A stretch of 9,323 bases of DNA, taken from contig JAKAJA010000051.1 in NCBI GenBank assembly GCA_021814085.1, positions 1-9,323 on the forward strand. The letters run 5' to 3'. Shown here in pieces: positions 1 to 6,815 of the stretch. The translations under genes and the position numbers were made by a program. Each line of letters begins with the position of its first letter. Position 1 is the first letter of the stretch. Source of the DNA: Acidobacteriota bacterium. Its GTDB lineage: Bacteria > Acidobacteriota > UBA4820 > DSQY01. The notes beneath the pieces are model-generated. The model was not told the DNA's origin and did not search any database. It saw only the letters and a list, made by a program, of their open reading frames with translations.

Positions 1-812
1 GGCTTGTGGTAATAGAGCGCCGCACTCGTGGCGATGATGATGAACGCTGCCACGACGCAGGTCATGATGGAACCCACGAGGGTTTCGAGCTTGCCGAATT
101 TGATGTCGTGGATGTCCAGGCCCTTGTCCACGACGGCGCTCTGCTGGAAGAAGATCATCCAGGGGGCGATGGTCGTGCCGATGTTGGCAAGAAGGATGAA
201 GATGATGTCCCCCGAAAGGCCCCCGGGGAGGTTGGGGATGAAGAGCCCCTTGAACACGTCGTTCCAGCCCGGAGCCTCGGGCATCTTCATGGCCCAGATG
301 GCGGCCGGAATGTAGACGAGGTTGAACAGGCAGAAAAAGAGGGTGAGCTTCTCAAAGGTCCAGTACTTGCCCGAGAGCACTACGGCGAAGAGAATCGCCG
401 TCACCGCGAGGAAGGTGATCCAGGGCGGCACCCCGAAGAGGCTCATGGCCGCCATCATGCCGATGTATTCGGTGATGAGTGTGAGCCAGTTGACGATGGC
501 GAGGTCCGCCAGGGAGAACCATCCCCAGAAGGGGCCGAATCCCTCGAAAATGGCCTCCGCGTGGCCGCGCTTGGTGACCGCCCCGAGCCGCACGGTCATC
601 TCCTGGACGTAGTAGGCCATGGGGACCAGGATGATGAATATCCAGAGCAGGGAAAACCCGTACTTGGACCCCGTGACAGCGTACGTGGAGATACCCCCCG
701 CGTCGTTGTCGGCCACCATGACGATGATGCCCGGCCCAAGGACGGCCAAAAAGATCATCATCTGGCGGCGCCACCGGTTTAGAAGGTGGAAGCCCTTGCT
801 GATCCAGTACAT
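1..812 (-). CDS. Nramp-superfamily divalent metal transporter, atypical (3' end outside window)
   Basis: Inner-membrane transporter of the Nramp (LeuT-fold) superfamily, probably importing a divalent metal. The 270 visible residues are strongly hydrophobic. Helix 1 (about 18-45) carries LGPGII then DNDAGG at 35-40, in place of the canonical DPGN motif. Helix 3 has the conserved-looking Glu in TEYIG (E115). Helix 6 (about 203-230) reads GTTIAPW at 212-219, where classical Mn/Fe transporters have GATVMPH. The helix-1 Asp (D37) is therefore kept, but the metal-binding Asn and Met are replaced by Gly39/40 and Ala217. This resembles Nramp-related transporters with altered substrate, such as the NRMT magnesium group, so Mn/Fe specificity should not be assumed. 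The ATG at 812-810 is the first start after an in-frame TGA (824-822), with GAGG 7 nt upstream. The Nramp fold is confident; the substrate is unknown. Confidence 0.88.
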   Translation of the reverse strand, partial: MYWISKGFHLLNRWRRQMMIFLAVLGPGIIVMVADNDAGGISTYAVTGSKYGFSLLWIFIILVPMAYYVQEMTVRLGAVTKRGHAEAIFEGFGPFWGWFSLADLAIVNWLTLITEYIGMMAAMSLFGVPPWITFLAVTAILFAVVLSGKYWTFEKLTLFFCLFNLVYIPAAIWAMKMPEAPGWNDVFKGLFIPNLPGGLSGDIIFILLANIGTTIAPWMIFFQQSAVVDKGLDIHDIKFGKLETLVGSIMTCVVAAFIIIATSAALYYHK

Positions 813-821
813 GGCCCGGCC

Positions 822-920
822 TCAGCCATGGCGCACCTCTCCGGGCCCTTCAGCGATGGAGCCGGAAAAGGCTCTCGCGAAGCGCGGCATCAGGGCGGGG
901 TGGAAGAGTTCGTGGTTCAT
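822..920 (-). CDS. possible 32-codon upstream ORF in the transporter leader
   Basis: A short frame begins at ATG 920-918 (MNHELFHPALM...) with GGGAG 7 nt upstream, and ends at TGA 824-822, nine bases before the transporter ATG. It is in the same frame as the transporter and lies within its predicted mRNA leader. It could be a leader peptide whose translation is coupled to the transporter, as known for some Mg and Mn transport genes, or a chance frame in GC-rich DNA. The peptide has no membrane segment and resembles nothing I recognise. The ribosome-binding site and position are seen; the function is speculation. Confidence 0.3.
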   Translation of the reverse strand: MNHELFHPALMPRFARAFSGSIAEGPGEVRHG

Positions 921-1132
921 GGCGCGACTCCCGCAACCGGTGTGGTGGTCCCGGGCGCGCCGCGGAAGGTCTAAATCGGGCGGTGGGCGTCCGGGGCCGG
1001 GGTGTGGCTCGGTACGTCGTTTTCCGAGGCCTGCCCCTGCATCGTGGATGGTTCGAATCTACTAGGCGGTTCCATGGGCCCTTTCCTGTTTCACGTCCGG
1101 GTTCGCCGGCGCGCATTGGGTATCAAGGGATT
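921..1132 (-). other. long 5' leader of the transporter, no recognised element
   Basis: About 200 nt lie between the predicted transcription start and the upstream ORF. The segment contains a small hairpin on either strand (CTCGG at 1008-1012 with CCGAG at 1024-1028). I looked for M-box, yybP-ykoY and c-di-GMP riboswitch cores and recognise none. It also holds a TTCGAATC string reminiscent of a tRNA T-loop, but no tRNA can be folded around it. Confidence 0.35.
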
Positions 1133-1161
1133 ATGATACGCCCGCCCTCACGTGCTGTCAA
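1133..1161 (-). promoter_or_regulatory. sigma70-type promoter for the metal transporter
   Basis: On the minus strand TTGACA (1161-1156, a perfect -35) is followed after exactly 17 bases by TATCAT (1138-1133, 5 of 6 to TATAAT). Transcription would start near 1126 and run towards the transporter. An inverted repeat GTATCA (1120-1125)/TGATAC (1134-1139) overlaps the -10 and start point and could be a repressor site. The promoter match is strong by inspection; the operator reading is inference. Confidence 0.7.
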
Positions 1162-1175
1162 CTCGTATAGCCACC

Positions 1176-1200
1176 TAACCCCAACCCGCCGCTGGGGTTA
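1176..1200. promoter_or_regulatory. 8-bp inverted repeat between divergent promoters, candidate operator
   Basis: TAACCCCA (1176-1183) and TGGGGTTA (1193-1200) form a perfect inverted repeat around a 9-base centre. It lies between the -35 box of the leftward promoter (1156-1161) and that of the rightward one (1209-1214). No T-run follows on either strand, so a terminator is unlikely. Its place suggests a site for a dimeric regulator acting on both transcription units, but no known operator consensus is matched. Confidence 0.4.
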
Positions 1201-1208
1201 CGCCGCGG

Positions 1209-1237
1209 TTGCATGGGCAGTTTGAGAACGGTATAGT
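1209..1237 (+). promoter_or_regulatory. candidate promoter for the receiver/GTPase-kinase operon
   Basis: TTGCAT (1209-1214) and TATAGT (1232-1237, 5 of 6 to TATAAT) are separated by 17 bases. The start would fall near 1243, giving a leader of about 48 nt before the receiver ATG. The -10 is good and the -35 is weak, keeping only TTG. Confidence 0.45.
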
Positions 1238-1290
1238 GGATAGAACGAAGGCAGGTCAGCAGGGTAGAGGACATCATCGAGCGGAGCGCT

Positions 1291-1644
1291 ATGAAAGCCC
1301 TGGTGGTTGACGACAACACGCTCATCCGGAAAATGATCCGGGCGGTCCTCGAGGAGGAGGGGCTGGAGTGCCACGAGGCCTCGGACGTGGCCTCCGCCCT
1401 GGAGTCCATTCGGGAGCTCAACCCCGATGTCTGCTTCCTTGATCAGTACATGCCCGACGGAGATGGGCTGAAGGTGCTCAGGACTCTCCAGGCCTTGCCC
1501 GGGGGACCACGGCCCCGCATCTACCTCCTGACGGGAAGCCCCGATGAGAGCATCGTTTCTCAGGCCCTCAATCTGGGGGCGAGCGGCGTGCTCTTCAAGC
1601 CCGTGAACCCCGACCAGATCCTCCAGAAGGTGAGGGAGCGCTGA
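1291..1644 (+). CDS. single-domain response regulator (CheY-like receiver)
   Basis: A 117-residue protein that is a receiver domain and nothing else. Acidic pair D7-D8 (LVVDD), phosphoacceptor D51 in CFLDQYMPDGDG, T81 in LLTGS and K103 in LFKP give the full phosphorylation site. With no output domain it must act by protein contact or pass phosphate on, like CheY or Spo0F. The ATG at 1291 has GGAG upstream with a short 4-nt spacing and yields the standard receiver N-terminus. The TGA ends one base before the ATG of the GTPase-kinase gene, so the two are almost certainly co-transcribed and translationally coupled. The obvious inference is that it is the phosphotransfer partner of that kinase. 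A role like RomR, the receiver protein that controls MglA in Myxococcus, is possible but RomR has extra regions absent here. Confidence 0.93.
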   Translation: MKALVVDDNTLIRKMIRAVLEEEGLECHEASDVASALESIRELNPDVCFLDQYMPDGDGLKVLRTLQALPGGPRPRIYLLTGSPDESIVSQALNLGASGVLFKPVNPDQILQKVRER

Positions 1645-1645
1645 G

Positions 1646-3730
1646 ATGGTGCAGTTCAGGCACGCCCAGCGCGAGATCCAGTTCAAGATCGTCTACTACG
1701 GTCCCGCCCTGGGAGGCAAGACCACCAACCTGGAGGCCCTCCACGAGATCGCCGATCCCGAGGGGAACACCCAGCTTGTTTCTCTGAAGACCGCCGAAGA
1801 CAGGACCCTCTTCTTCGATTTTCTCCCCTTCAACCTCGGCGAGATCCAGGGCTACCAGATCCGATACCAGGTCTACACGGTCCCCGGGCAGGTCCACTAC
1901 AACACCACCCGCAAGGTGGTCCTGGCGGGCACGGACGCCCTCATCTTCGTGGCGGACTCCAGTCCCGACCGGGCACAGGAGAACTACATCTCCTGGGAGA
2001 ACATGCGCGCCAACCTGCTGGCCAACAAGATGGACCTCGCCCAGACCACGGTGATCATCCAGTGCAACAAGCAGGACCTCCCGGGGATCTTGAGCCCAGA
2101 GCAGGTCCTGGCCGCCATGAAGGTGGACGGCGTCCCCCACACGCTGGCCAGCGCCCTCAGCGGCGCGGGAGTGGTGGAGACCTTCATGCTCTGCGTCGAG
2201 CGGAGCCTCATTCTCTTCGCCGAGAAGTTCAAGCTGGACCAGAAGGGCGCCACCGCCGAACGCCTCTCGGAGGGGGTTAACGCCGTCTTCGCGCCCATGA
2301 TCGGCAAACGGAGGAAGGGCTACCAGCCCACGGACAGCCGCGTGTCCATCTCCTCCCCCGTGCAGGTCCACGCCCTGACGGAGGAGGAGCAGCTGGTGGC
2401 GGCCCTCCTGTCCAGCACGCAGCTGGCGGAGGAGTACCAGGAGCAGCACACCCTGAGCCGCATGTACCAGGCGCGGCTCAAGGAGATGACGGCCCTCTAC
2501 GAGATGGGGCGCCTCGTGGTCGAAGCCGGCGGCGTCGAGGACGCCCTCGCCAAGTGCGCCCGCCGACTCGTGGAGGCTTGTCCCGGCTGGAAAATCACGG
2601 CCTTCGCATCGCGGGCCGGCTCCCCCGTTCCCATCGAGAGCGTGGGGTGCGACCGTGATCCCCTCTGGGAGGCGGACGCTCCGGGGGCGGGGAATCTGGC
2701 TCTGGGCCTGCTGCAACGGAACGAGAGGATACGCCTGGACCGACTGCAGGAGCGGTTCCAGCAACTCAGGGCGGTGGCCCCCCCCGAGGTGGGCGAGGCG
2801 CTGGCCATCCCCCTTGGCCCCCAGGGCGCCCCGTCGGGCTGGTATATCGTTTACTGCCCCGCGGACCAGCCCTTCACCCCCGAGGAGGAGCGCTTCCTCT
2901 CCCTCCTCGAGCAGATCGTTTCCCCCAGGCTCATTAGCATCCAGCTCCTGAGGGACCTGGCCGAGGCCAACGAGCGGCTGGAGGAGAAGGTCCTGGTCCG
3001 GACGGCCGAGCTCCAGCGCGCCCTCGTGCAACTCACGGAGCTGGACCAGCTCAAGCGGGCCTTCCTGAACAACGTCTCCCACGAGATGAAGACCCCCCTC
3101 ACCAATATCCGGTCCTACGCCGACCTCCTGCGGCGCTACCCACAACAGCGCGAGAAGAACGCCGAGGAGTACCTGGGCATCGTGCACGACGAGACGGTCC
3201 ACCTTGAAGCCATGGTCAACGACCTCCTCTCCTACACCAAGATCAAGGAGCCCCCGCGGGGCGAGTTCTGCGACCTCGTGGCGGCCCTGGAGGACGTCCT
3301 CCACCTGGTGGAGCAGCAGGCCCAGCAGAAACACCTGGCGCTGACGGTCCAGAAGGAGAAGGAGAGCCTCTTCTACGAGATGAACCGGGAGGACGCGGTG
3401 GTCCTCTTCCGGCAGGTCATGGACAACGCCGTGAAGTTCTCCCCCGAGGGGGTGAAGATCAAGGTCTATCTTCTGCAAGACCCCAGGAAGGTCATCTTCG
3501 CCGTGCGCGACTACGGCCCGGGCTTCCCCAAGGAGCAGCGCGATCTCCTCATGGAACCCATCGAGGGGGACAAGCCGCAGGTCCCCAGCTACAAGGCCCC
3601 CGGCCTTGGGATGGGCCTCTTCCTCGTGAAGGAGGTCCTGGGAAAATACGGCGGCATCATCGCCATCGAGGACATGGAGCCCGGCAGCAACGTCCTCGTG
3701 GAGCTTCCCAGAGCGCCGCAGAGCCCCTGA
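1646..3730 (+). CDS. MglA-like GTPase fused to GAF-like and histidine kinase domains
   Basis: A 694-residue soluble fusion. Residues 1-200 align along their whole length with the bacterial polarity GTPase MglA: P-loop GPALGGKTT (19-27), EDRTLFFDFLP with R53 (intrinsic arginine finger), TVPGQ with Q82, and NKQD (141-144). After a linker, a coiled coil (about 245-285) leads to a GAF-like module (about 283-435), a second coiled coil (about 435-470), a HisKA dimerisation domain with H479 in NNVSHEMKTPL, and an HATPase with N594 (DNAVKF), RDYGPGFP (621-628) and GLGMGLFLVK (653-662). Kinase boxes look intact. No membrane segment or receiver is present. The start gives the normal MglA N-terminus and sits one base after the receiver gene. 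Inferred role: GTP state, GAF signal or both gate autophosphorylation. Position 21 (Ras G12 equivalent) is Ala. Domain calls are firm; the signal and output are unknown. Confidence 0.93.
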   Translation: MVQFRHAQREIQFKIVYYGPALGGKTTNLEALHEIADPEGNTQLVSLKTAEDRTLFFDFLPFNLGEIQGYQIRYQVYTVPGQVHYNTTRKVVLAGTDALIFVADSSPDRAQENYISWENMRANLLANKMDLAQTTVIIQCNKQDLPGILSPEQVLAAMKVDGVPHTLASALSGAGVVETFMLCVERSLILFAEKFKLDQKGATAERLSEGVNAVFAPMIGKRRKGYQPTDSRVSISSPVQVHALTEEEQLVAALLSSTQLAEEYQEQHTLSRMYQARLKEMTALYEMGRLVVEAGGVEDALAKCARRLVEACPGWKITAFASRAGSPVPIESVGCDRDPLWEADAPGAGNLALGLLQRNERIRLDRLQERFQQLRAVAPPEVGEALAIPLGPQGAPSGWYIVYCPADQPFTPEEERFLSLLEQIVSPRLISIQLLRDLAEANERLEEKVLVRTAELQRALVQLTELDQLKRAFLNNVSHEMKTPLTNIRSYADLLRRYPQQREKNAEEYLGIVHDETVHLEAMVNDLLSYTKIKEPPRGEFCDLVAALEDVLHLVEQQAQQKHLALTVQKEKESLFYEMNREDAVVLFRQVMDNAVKFSPEGVKIKVYLLQDPRKVIFAVRDYGPGFPKEQRDLLMEPIEGDKPQVPSYKAPGLGMGLFLVKEVLGKYGGIIAIEDMEPGSNVLVELPRAPQSP

Positions 3731-3783
3731 TCACCCGGGCCCCCGCGCGGAGCTCGTCTGCCTCCCATCCCCCCAATCCATTA

Positions 3784-3812
3784 TGGACAAGGCGTCCGGC
3801 GTGCATTAAATT
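3784..3812 (+). promoter_or_regulatory. candidate promoter for the secreted propeller gene
   Basis: TGGACA (3784-3789, 5 of 6 to the -35 consensus) and TAAATT (3807-3812, 4 of 6) are 17 bases apart, in a locally AT-rich patch that stands out from the GC-rich surroundings. A start near 3819 would leave a leader of about 60 nt. An independent promoter fits the 149-nt gap after the kinase gene. Confidence 0.45.
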
Positions 3813-3862
3813 AACCGGCACGTGTGTTTCTTCACTTCCGGGAAGACCCACACGGAACGGTT
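3813..3862 (+). promoter_or_regulatory. structured 5' leader hairpin ahead of the ribosome-binding site
   Basis: Three nested stems can form: AACCG (3813-3817) with CGGTT (3858-3862), CGTGTG (3821-3826) with CACACG (3849-3854), and CTTC (3835-3838) with GAAG (3842-3845). The structure ends five bases before the strong AGGGAGG ribosome-binding site (3868-3874). If transcription starts at about 3819 only the inner stems are transcribed. It may stabilise the message or tune its translation; no known family is recognised. Confidence 0.35.
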
Positions 3863-3879
3863 TGAGCAGGGAGGCTGTC

Positions 3880-6735
3880 ATGAGCAAGCGGGTGGTTGCA
3901 CTATTTGCCCTTCTCCTGGCCGCGGCGACGGTGGCCTGGGGCCAGGCGGCTCAGAGCGAACCGAAGACGACGCCGGCCATGAAAGAGACCGGCGAGCCCG
4001 AGGGCGACGTCTTCCACTACCCGCCGATTCCCGTGGACCAGCGGGTCTATCAGCTCAACGATCCGGGGCTCTCACAGCTGGCGCGCCACATCGAGAACGG
4101 GACGGCGAACATGATCGAGCGCCGGGCCTGGTGGTGGTACGAGCAGCGTCTGAGGCCGTTCGACAAGTTCCCGCCCCCGAACTGGCGGATCAAGGCGCAG
4201 GCGGCGATCAAGGCCATGGAGGCGGACCAGAGGGTCCGGGCCGAGGCGGCGGGAGCGCCGGAGGCGGCGATCTTCTCCTGGACCCAGATCGGCACGGGGG
4301 CCTACGCCGACGGCAGCGACGCCTGTTCCGGCCGCGCCACGGCGATCTGGGTGGACCCGGCCACGAAGAACCACGTCCTCTTGGGCACGGCGGACGGCGG
4401 TGTTTGGCAAACGACCGACCAGGGCAGCACGTGGACGCCGATCTTCGACAATCTGGCCACGACCTCCATCGGCGCCATCGGCGTGGACCCGAACAACACG
4501 CAGGTCATCTATGTCGGCACGGGGGAAGGCAACAACAACGGCGATTGGATCGGTGGGATGGGGATGTGGAAATCCACGAACGGCGGTACCTCCTGGACGC
4601 AGCTCACCCTCCCGGCTTGGAGCTACGGCGGCATCTACCACAGCATCCGGAAGATCCTCGTGGACCCGAACAACTCGCTCAACGTTTACGCCGCGGTGGA
4701 CGGCGGGCTTTTCTACTCCACGAACGCCGGTGCAGCCGGGTCCTGGTTCCTGACGACTTGCGGTGCCGCGAGCGGCACCTACATCGGCTCGGACCTGGTT
4801 CTGGATTCGTACACGAGCCCCACCACCGTCTTCGTCGCCCTCGGGTACGCCTGGGGATCCGCCTCAAACGGTATCTACCGAGGTACCCTCTCCTCTGGGA
4901 CGTGGACCTGGAAGACGATCGGGTCCGCGAGTTACGGCAACGGGTTCACCTCCTCGTCGTACATTGGCGTCATCAGCCTCGTCGTCGGGCGAGGGAGCGC
5001 GGCCAACGCCCAGCAGCTGTACGCCCTGATCGAAAATAACAACACCTACCAGAGCCTCGGGATTTGGTACTGCGCCAACACCCTGGCGACCACGCCCACG
5101 TGGACGGCCGAGAGCACGACGAACTACTGCGCGTCCCAGGCGTGGTACGACATGGCCGGCGCGGTGGACCCCTCGAACCCGGCGCACATCCTGGTGGGCG
5201 GCCTGGATGACTACATGTCCGCCTCCAATGCCAGCTCGCTGACGAAAGTGTCGAACTGGGCCGGTTCAGGGACGGGCTTCTCGCATGCCGACCACCACTA
5301 TTTCTACATGCCCGATTCCACGACGGTCTACGATGCGAACGACGGCGGATTTTTCATCGGAACCCTCAACTGGAGCGGCCCCTCCGCCTCCTGGGTCAAC
5401 AAGAACACGGGCCTCTACACCCTCCAGTACTACGGCCTGGCGCAGCACCCGACGGACGCGACGAAGATCATGGGCGGACTGCAGGACAACGGCCAAGCGT
5501 ACTACAACGGCACGTCGTGGACCGAGGTCTACGGCGGCGACGGCGGCAAATCGGCGTGGGACCAGTCGAGCAGCGGATACGCCTACGAGGAGTACGTCTA
5601 CGGGGCCGTCCAGCGCAATTCCAACATGACGGGGACGCCCATGAGCTGGACGTGCATCCAGAACTTCGGCGGCGTCTCGGGGTGCGGCGGGAGCGACCCG
5701 GACAACGCGACGGCTTTCATCGCGCCCTTCGTCCTCGACCCCAACAACCAGAACACCATGTACATCGCGAGCAAGTACATCTACACGAATACCGCCGTGA
5801 GGACGGGCAGCACCTGGACGAAGCAGTCCACGACGGACCTGACCGGCGCCGTGAGTGGCAACTACGTCACGACGATCCACAGCGCCAAGAACAACGGTAC
5901 TTCGGGAACGCTCTACATCGGCACGTCGAACGGGAAAGCTTGGTACTCCGGCACCAGCGGGACGACCTTGACCGAGATCGACTCCGGGCTGGCCAGCGGC
6001 GTCACGATCACGTCCTTCACGACGGACCCGGCCAACGGCCTCCACGTCCTCGTGACGCTTTCGGGCTACGGGACGTCGCACATCTACCGCTCCCTTACCG
6101 GCTCGACGGCCGGCACGTGGACGGACATCACCGGCGGCGCGCTTCCCGCCGTGCCCTTCAACTGCATCGTCCTCGACCCCGCCGACTCGACCCACGCCTA
6201 CGCCGGCTCGGACTACGGCGTGTACGAGAACACATCAGTCTGGACGGGGAACACGTGGAGCGCGATCCAGGGCAGCCTGCCCTCGGTCTCCGTCCAGGAG
6301 CTCGGCTTCAACGTGAGCACCGGGCGCCTTCGCGCCGCCACGCACGGCCGGGGCATCTGGGAGCTCCTGAGGTCGACGACGAGCCCGCAGGAGATCAGCT
6401 CCTCCAAGAACATGAAGGCGACCAAGGGGAGCGGCACGGCGGTCAACGTGACCTTCACCGCGAGCTGCGGCGACGTCGACACGACCGTCTATACGGGCAG
6501 CCTCTCGACGCTCCAGAGCGGCGGCATCTCATGGTCCAACCGATACTGCAACCTGGGGGCGACGGGAAGCCTGGCCTTCGACCCGGGGAGCACGAGCATC
6601 TACTTCGTCGTCGTGGGCAACAACGGGCTGACGGCCGAGGGCTCCTACGGCCAGGCCACGTCGGGAGAGCGCCCCGCCGCGGGCGCCGGCTCGCCCTGCG
6701 CCTACACCCAGAACCTGACGGGGACGTGTCCGTAG
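3880..6735 (+). CDS. secreted Asp-box (BNR/sortilin-like) beta-propeller protein
   Basis: A 951-residue exported protein. The start is ATG 3880, preceded by AGGGAGG with a 5-nt gap; the in-frame TTG at 3862 would disrupt the signal peptide. Residues 1-22 are a Sec signal (MSKR, hydrophobic core, AWG-QA cleavage region). From about 135 to 830 runs a Ser/Thr/Gly/Trp-rich propeller with Asp-box motifs such as TTDQGSTW (178-185), STNGGTSW (232-239) and STNAG (280-284). Blade phrases recur (VDPNNTQVIYVGTGEG, VDPNNSLNVYAAVDGG), and the propeller closes with ATHGRGIWEL near 820-829. The tail (about 830-951) is a separate beta-rich domain with cysteines in TASCG, RYCN and SPCAY...GTCP. No catalytic signature is visible, so a binding or surface role is more likely than hydrolysis. 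It has its own promoter and terminator and no functional link to the kinase operon is apparent. Confidence 0.87.
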   Translation: MSKRVVALFALLLAAATVAWGQAAQSEPKTTPAMKETGEPEGDVFHYPPIPVDQRVYQLNDPGLSQLARHIENGTANMIERRAWWWYEQRLRPFDKFPPPNWRIKAQAAIKAMEADQRVRAEAAGAPEAAIFSWTQIGTGAYADGSDACSGRATAIWVDPATKNHVLLGTADGGVWQTTDQGSTWTPIFDNLATTSIGAIGVDPNNTQVIYVGTGEGNNNGDWIGGMGMWKSTNGGTSWTQLTLPAWSYGGIYHSIRKILVDPNNSLNVYAAVDGGLFYSTNAGAAGSWFLTTCGAASGTYIGSDLVLDSYTSPTTVFVALGYAWGSASNGIYRGTLSSGTWTWKTIGSASYGNGFTSSSYIGVISLVVGRGSAANAQQLYALIENNNTYQSLGIWYCANTLATTPTWTAESTTNYCASQAWYDMAGAVDPSNPAHILVGGLDDYMSASNASSLTKVSNWAGSGTGFSHADHHYFYMPDSTTVYDANDGGFFIGTLNWSGPSASWVNKNTGLYTLQYYGLAQHPTDATKIMGGLQDNGQAYYNGTSWTEVYGGDGGKSAWDQSSSGYAYEEYVYGAVQRNSNMTGTPMSWTCIQNFGGVSGCGGSDPDNATAFIAPFVLDPNNQNTMYIASKYIYTNTAVRTGSTWTKQSTTDLTGAVSGNYVTTIHSAKNNGTSGTLYIGTSNGKAWYSGTSGTTLTEIDSGLASGVTITSFTTDPANGLHVLVTLSGYGTSHIYRSLTGSTAGTWTDITGGALPAVPFNCIVLDPADSTHAYAGSDYGVYENTSVWTGNTWSAIQGSLPSVSVQELGFNVSTGRLRAATHGRGIWELLRSTTSPQEISSSKNMKATKGSGTAVNVTFTASCGDVDTTVYTGSLSTLQSGGISWSNRYCNLGATGSLAFDPGSTSIYFVVVGNNGLTAEGSYGQATSGERPAAGAGSPCAYTQNLTGTCP

Positions 6736-6762
6736 CCCAGCGTTCGCGAGTCGATGGCAAAA

Positions 6763-6789
6763 AAAGGGAGGGCGCGATGCCCTCCCTTT
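6763..6789. terminator. bidirectional rho-independent terminator
   Basis: A perfect 11-bp stem AAAGGGAGGGC (6763-6773)/GCCCTCCCTTT (6779-6789) with a 5-base loop lies between the convergent propeller gene (stop 6735) and the isomerase gene (stop at 6816). On the minus strand the stem runs into seven consecutive T (complement of 6759-6765), a textbook terminator for the isomerase. On the plus strand the following TTTCTCATTCT tract is a weaker but usable U-rich tail. Confidence 0.9.
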
Positions 6790-6815
6790 CTCATTCTGGA
6801 TTGTCTTGAAGCGCC

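Noticed and set aside
6..782. 258-codon plus-strand frame, His/Asp/Glu-rich
   Set aside because: It is the complement of the Nramp transporter, which has membrane helices and family motifs.
1040..1078. tRNA-like TTCGAATC loop followed by a TTCCA end
   Set aside because: The T-stem has a mismatch and two wobbles, no 5' acceptor complementary to AGGCGGT lies upstream, and no anticodon arm can be placed.
921..1132. metal-sensing riboswitch (M-box or yybP-ykoY) in the transporter leader
   Set aside because: No recognisable conserved core was found by eye; a covariance-model search would be decisive.
1595..3478. 627-codon open frame on the minus strand
   Set aside because: It is antisense to the GTPase-kinase gene, whose frame carries clear conserved motifs; long antisense frames are expected in GC-rich coding DNA and this one has low-complexity composition.
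3731..3783. terminator after the kinase gene
   Set aside because: GC-rich sequence but no clear stem followed by a T-run.
3822..5039. 405-codon plus-strand frame overlapping the propeller gene start
   Set aside because: Arg/Gly/His-rich composition without domains; the overlapping frame has a signal peptide, ribosome-binding site and Asp-box motifs.
5517..6809. 430-codon plus-strand frame within the propeller gene
   Set aside because: Arg/His-rich shadow of the propeller coding frame, with no motif.
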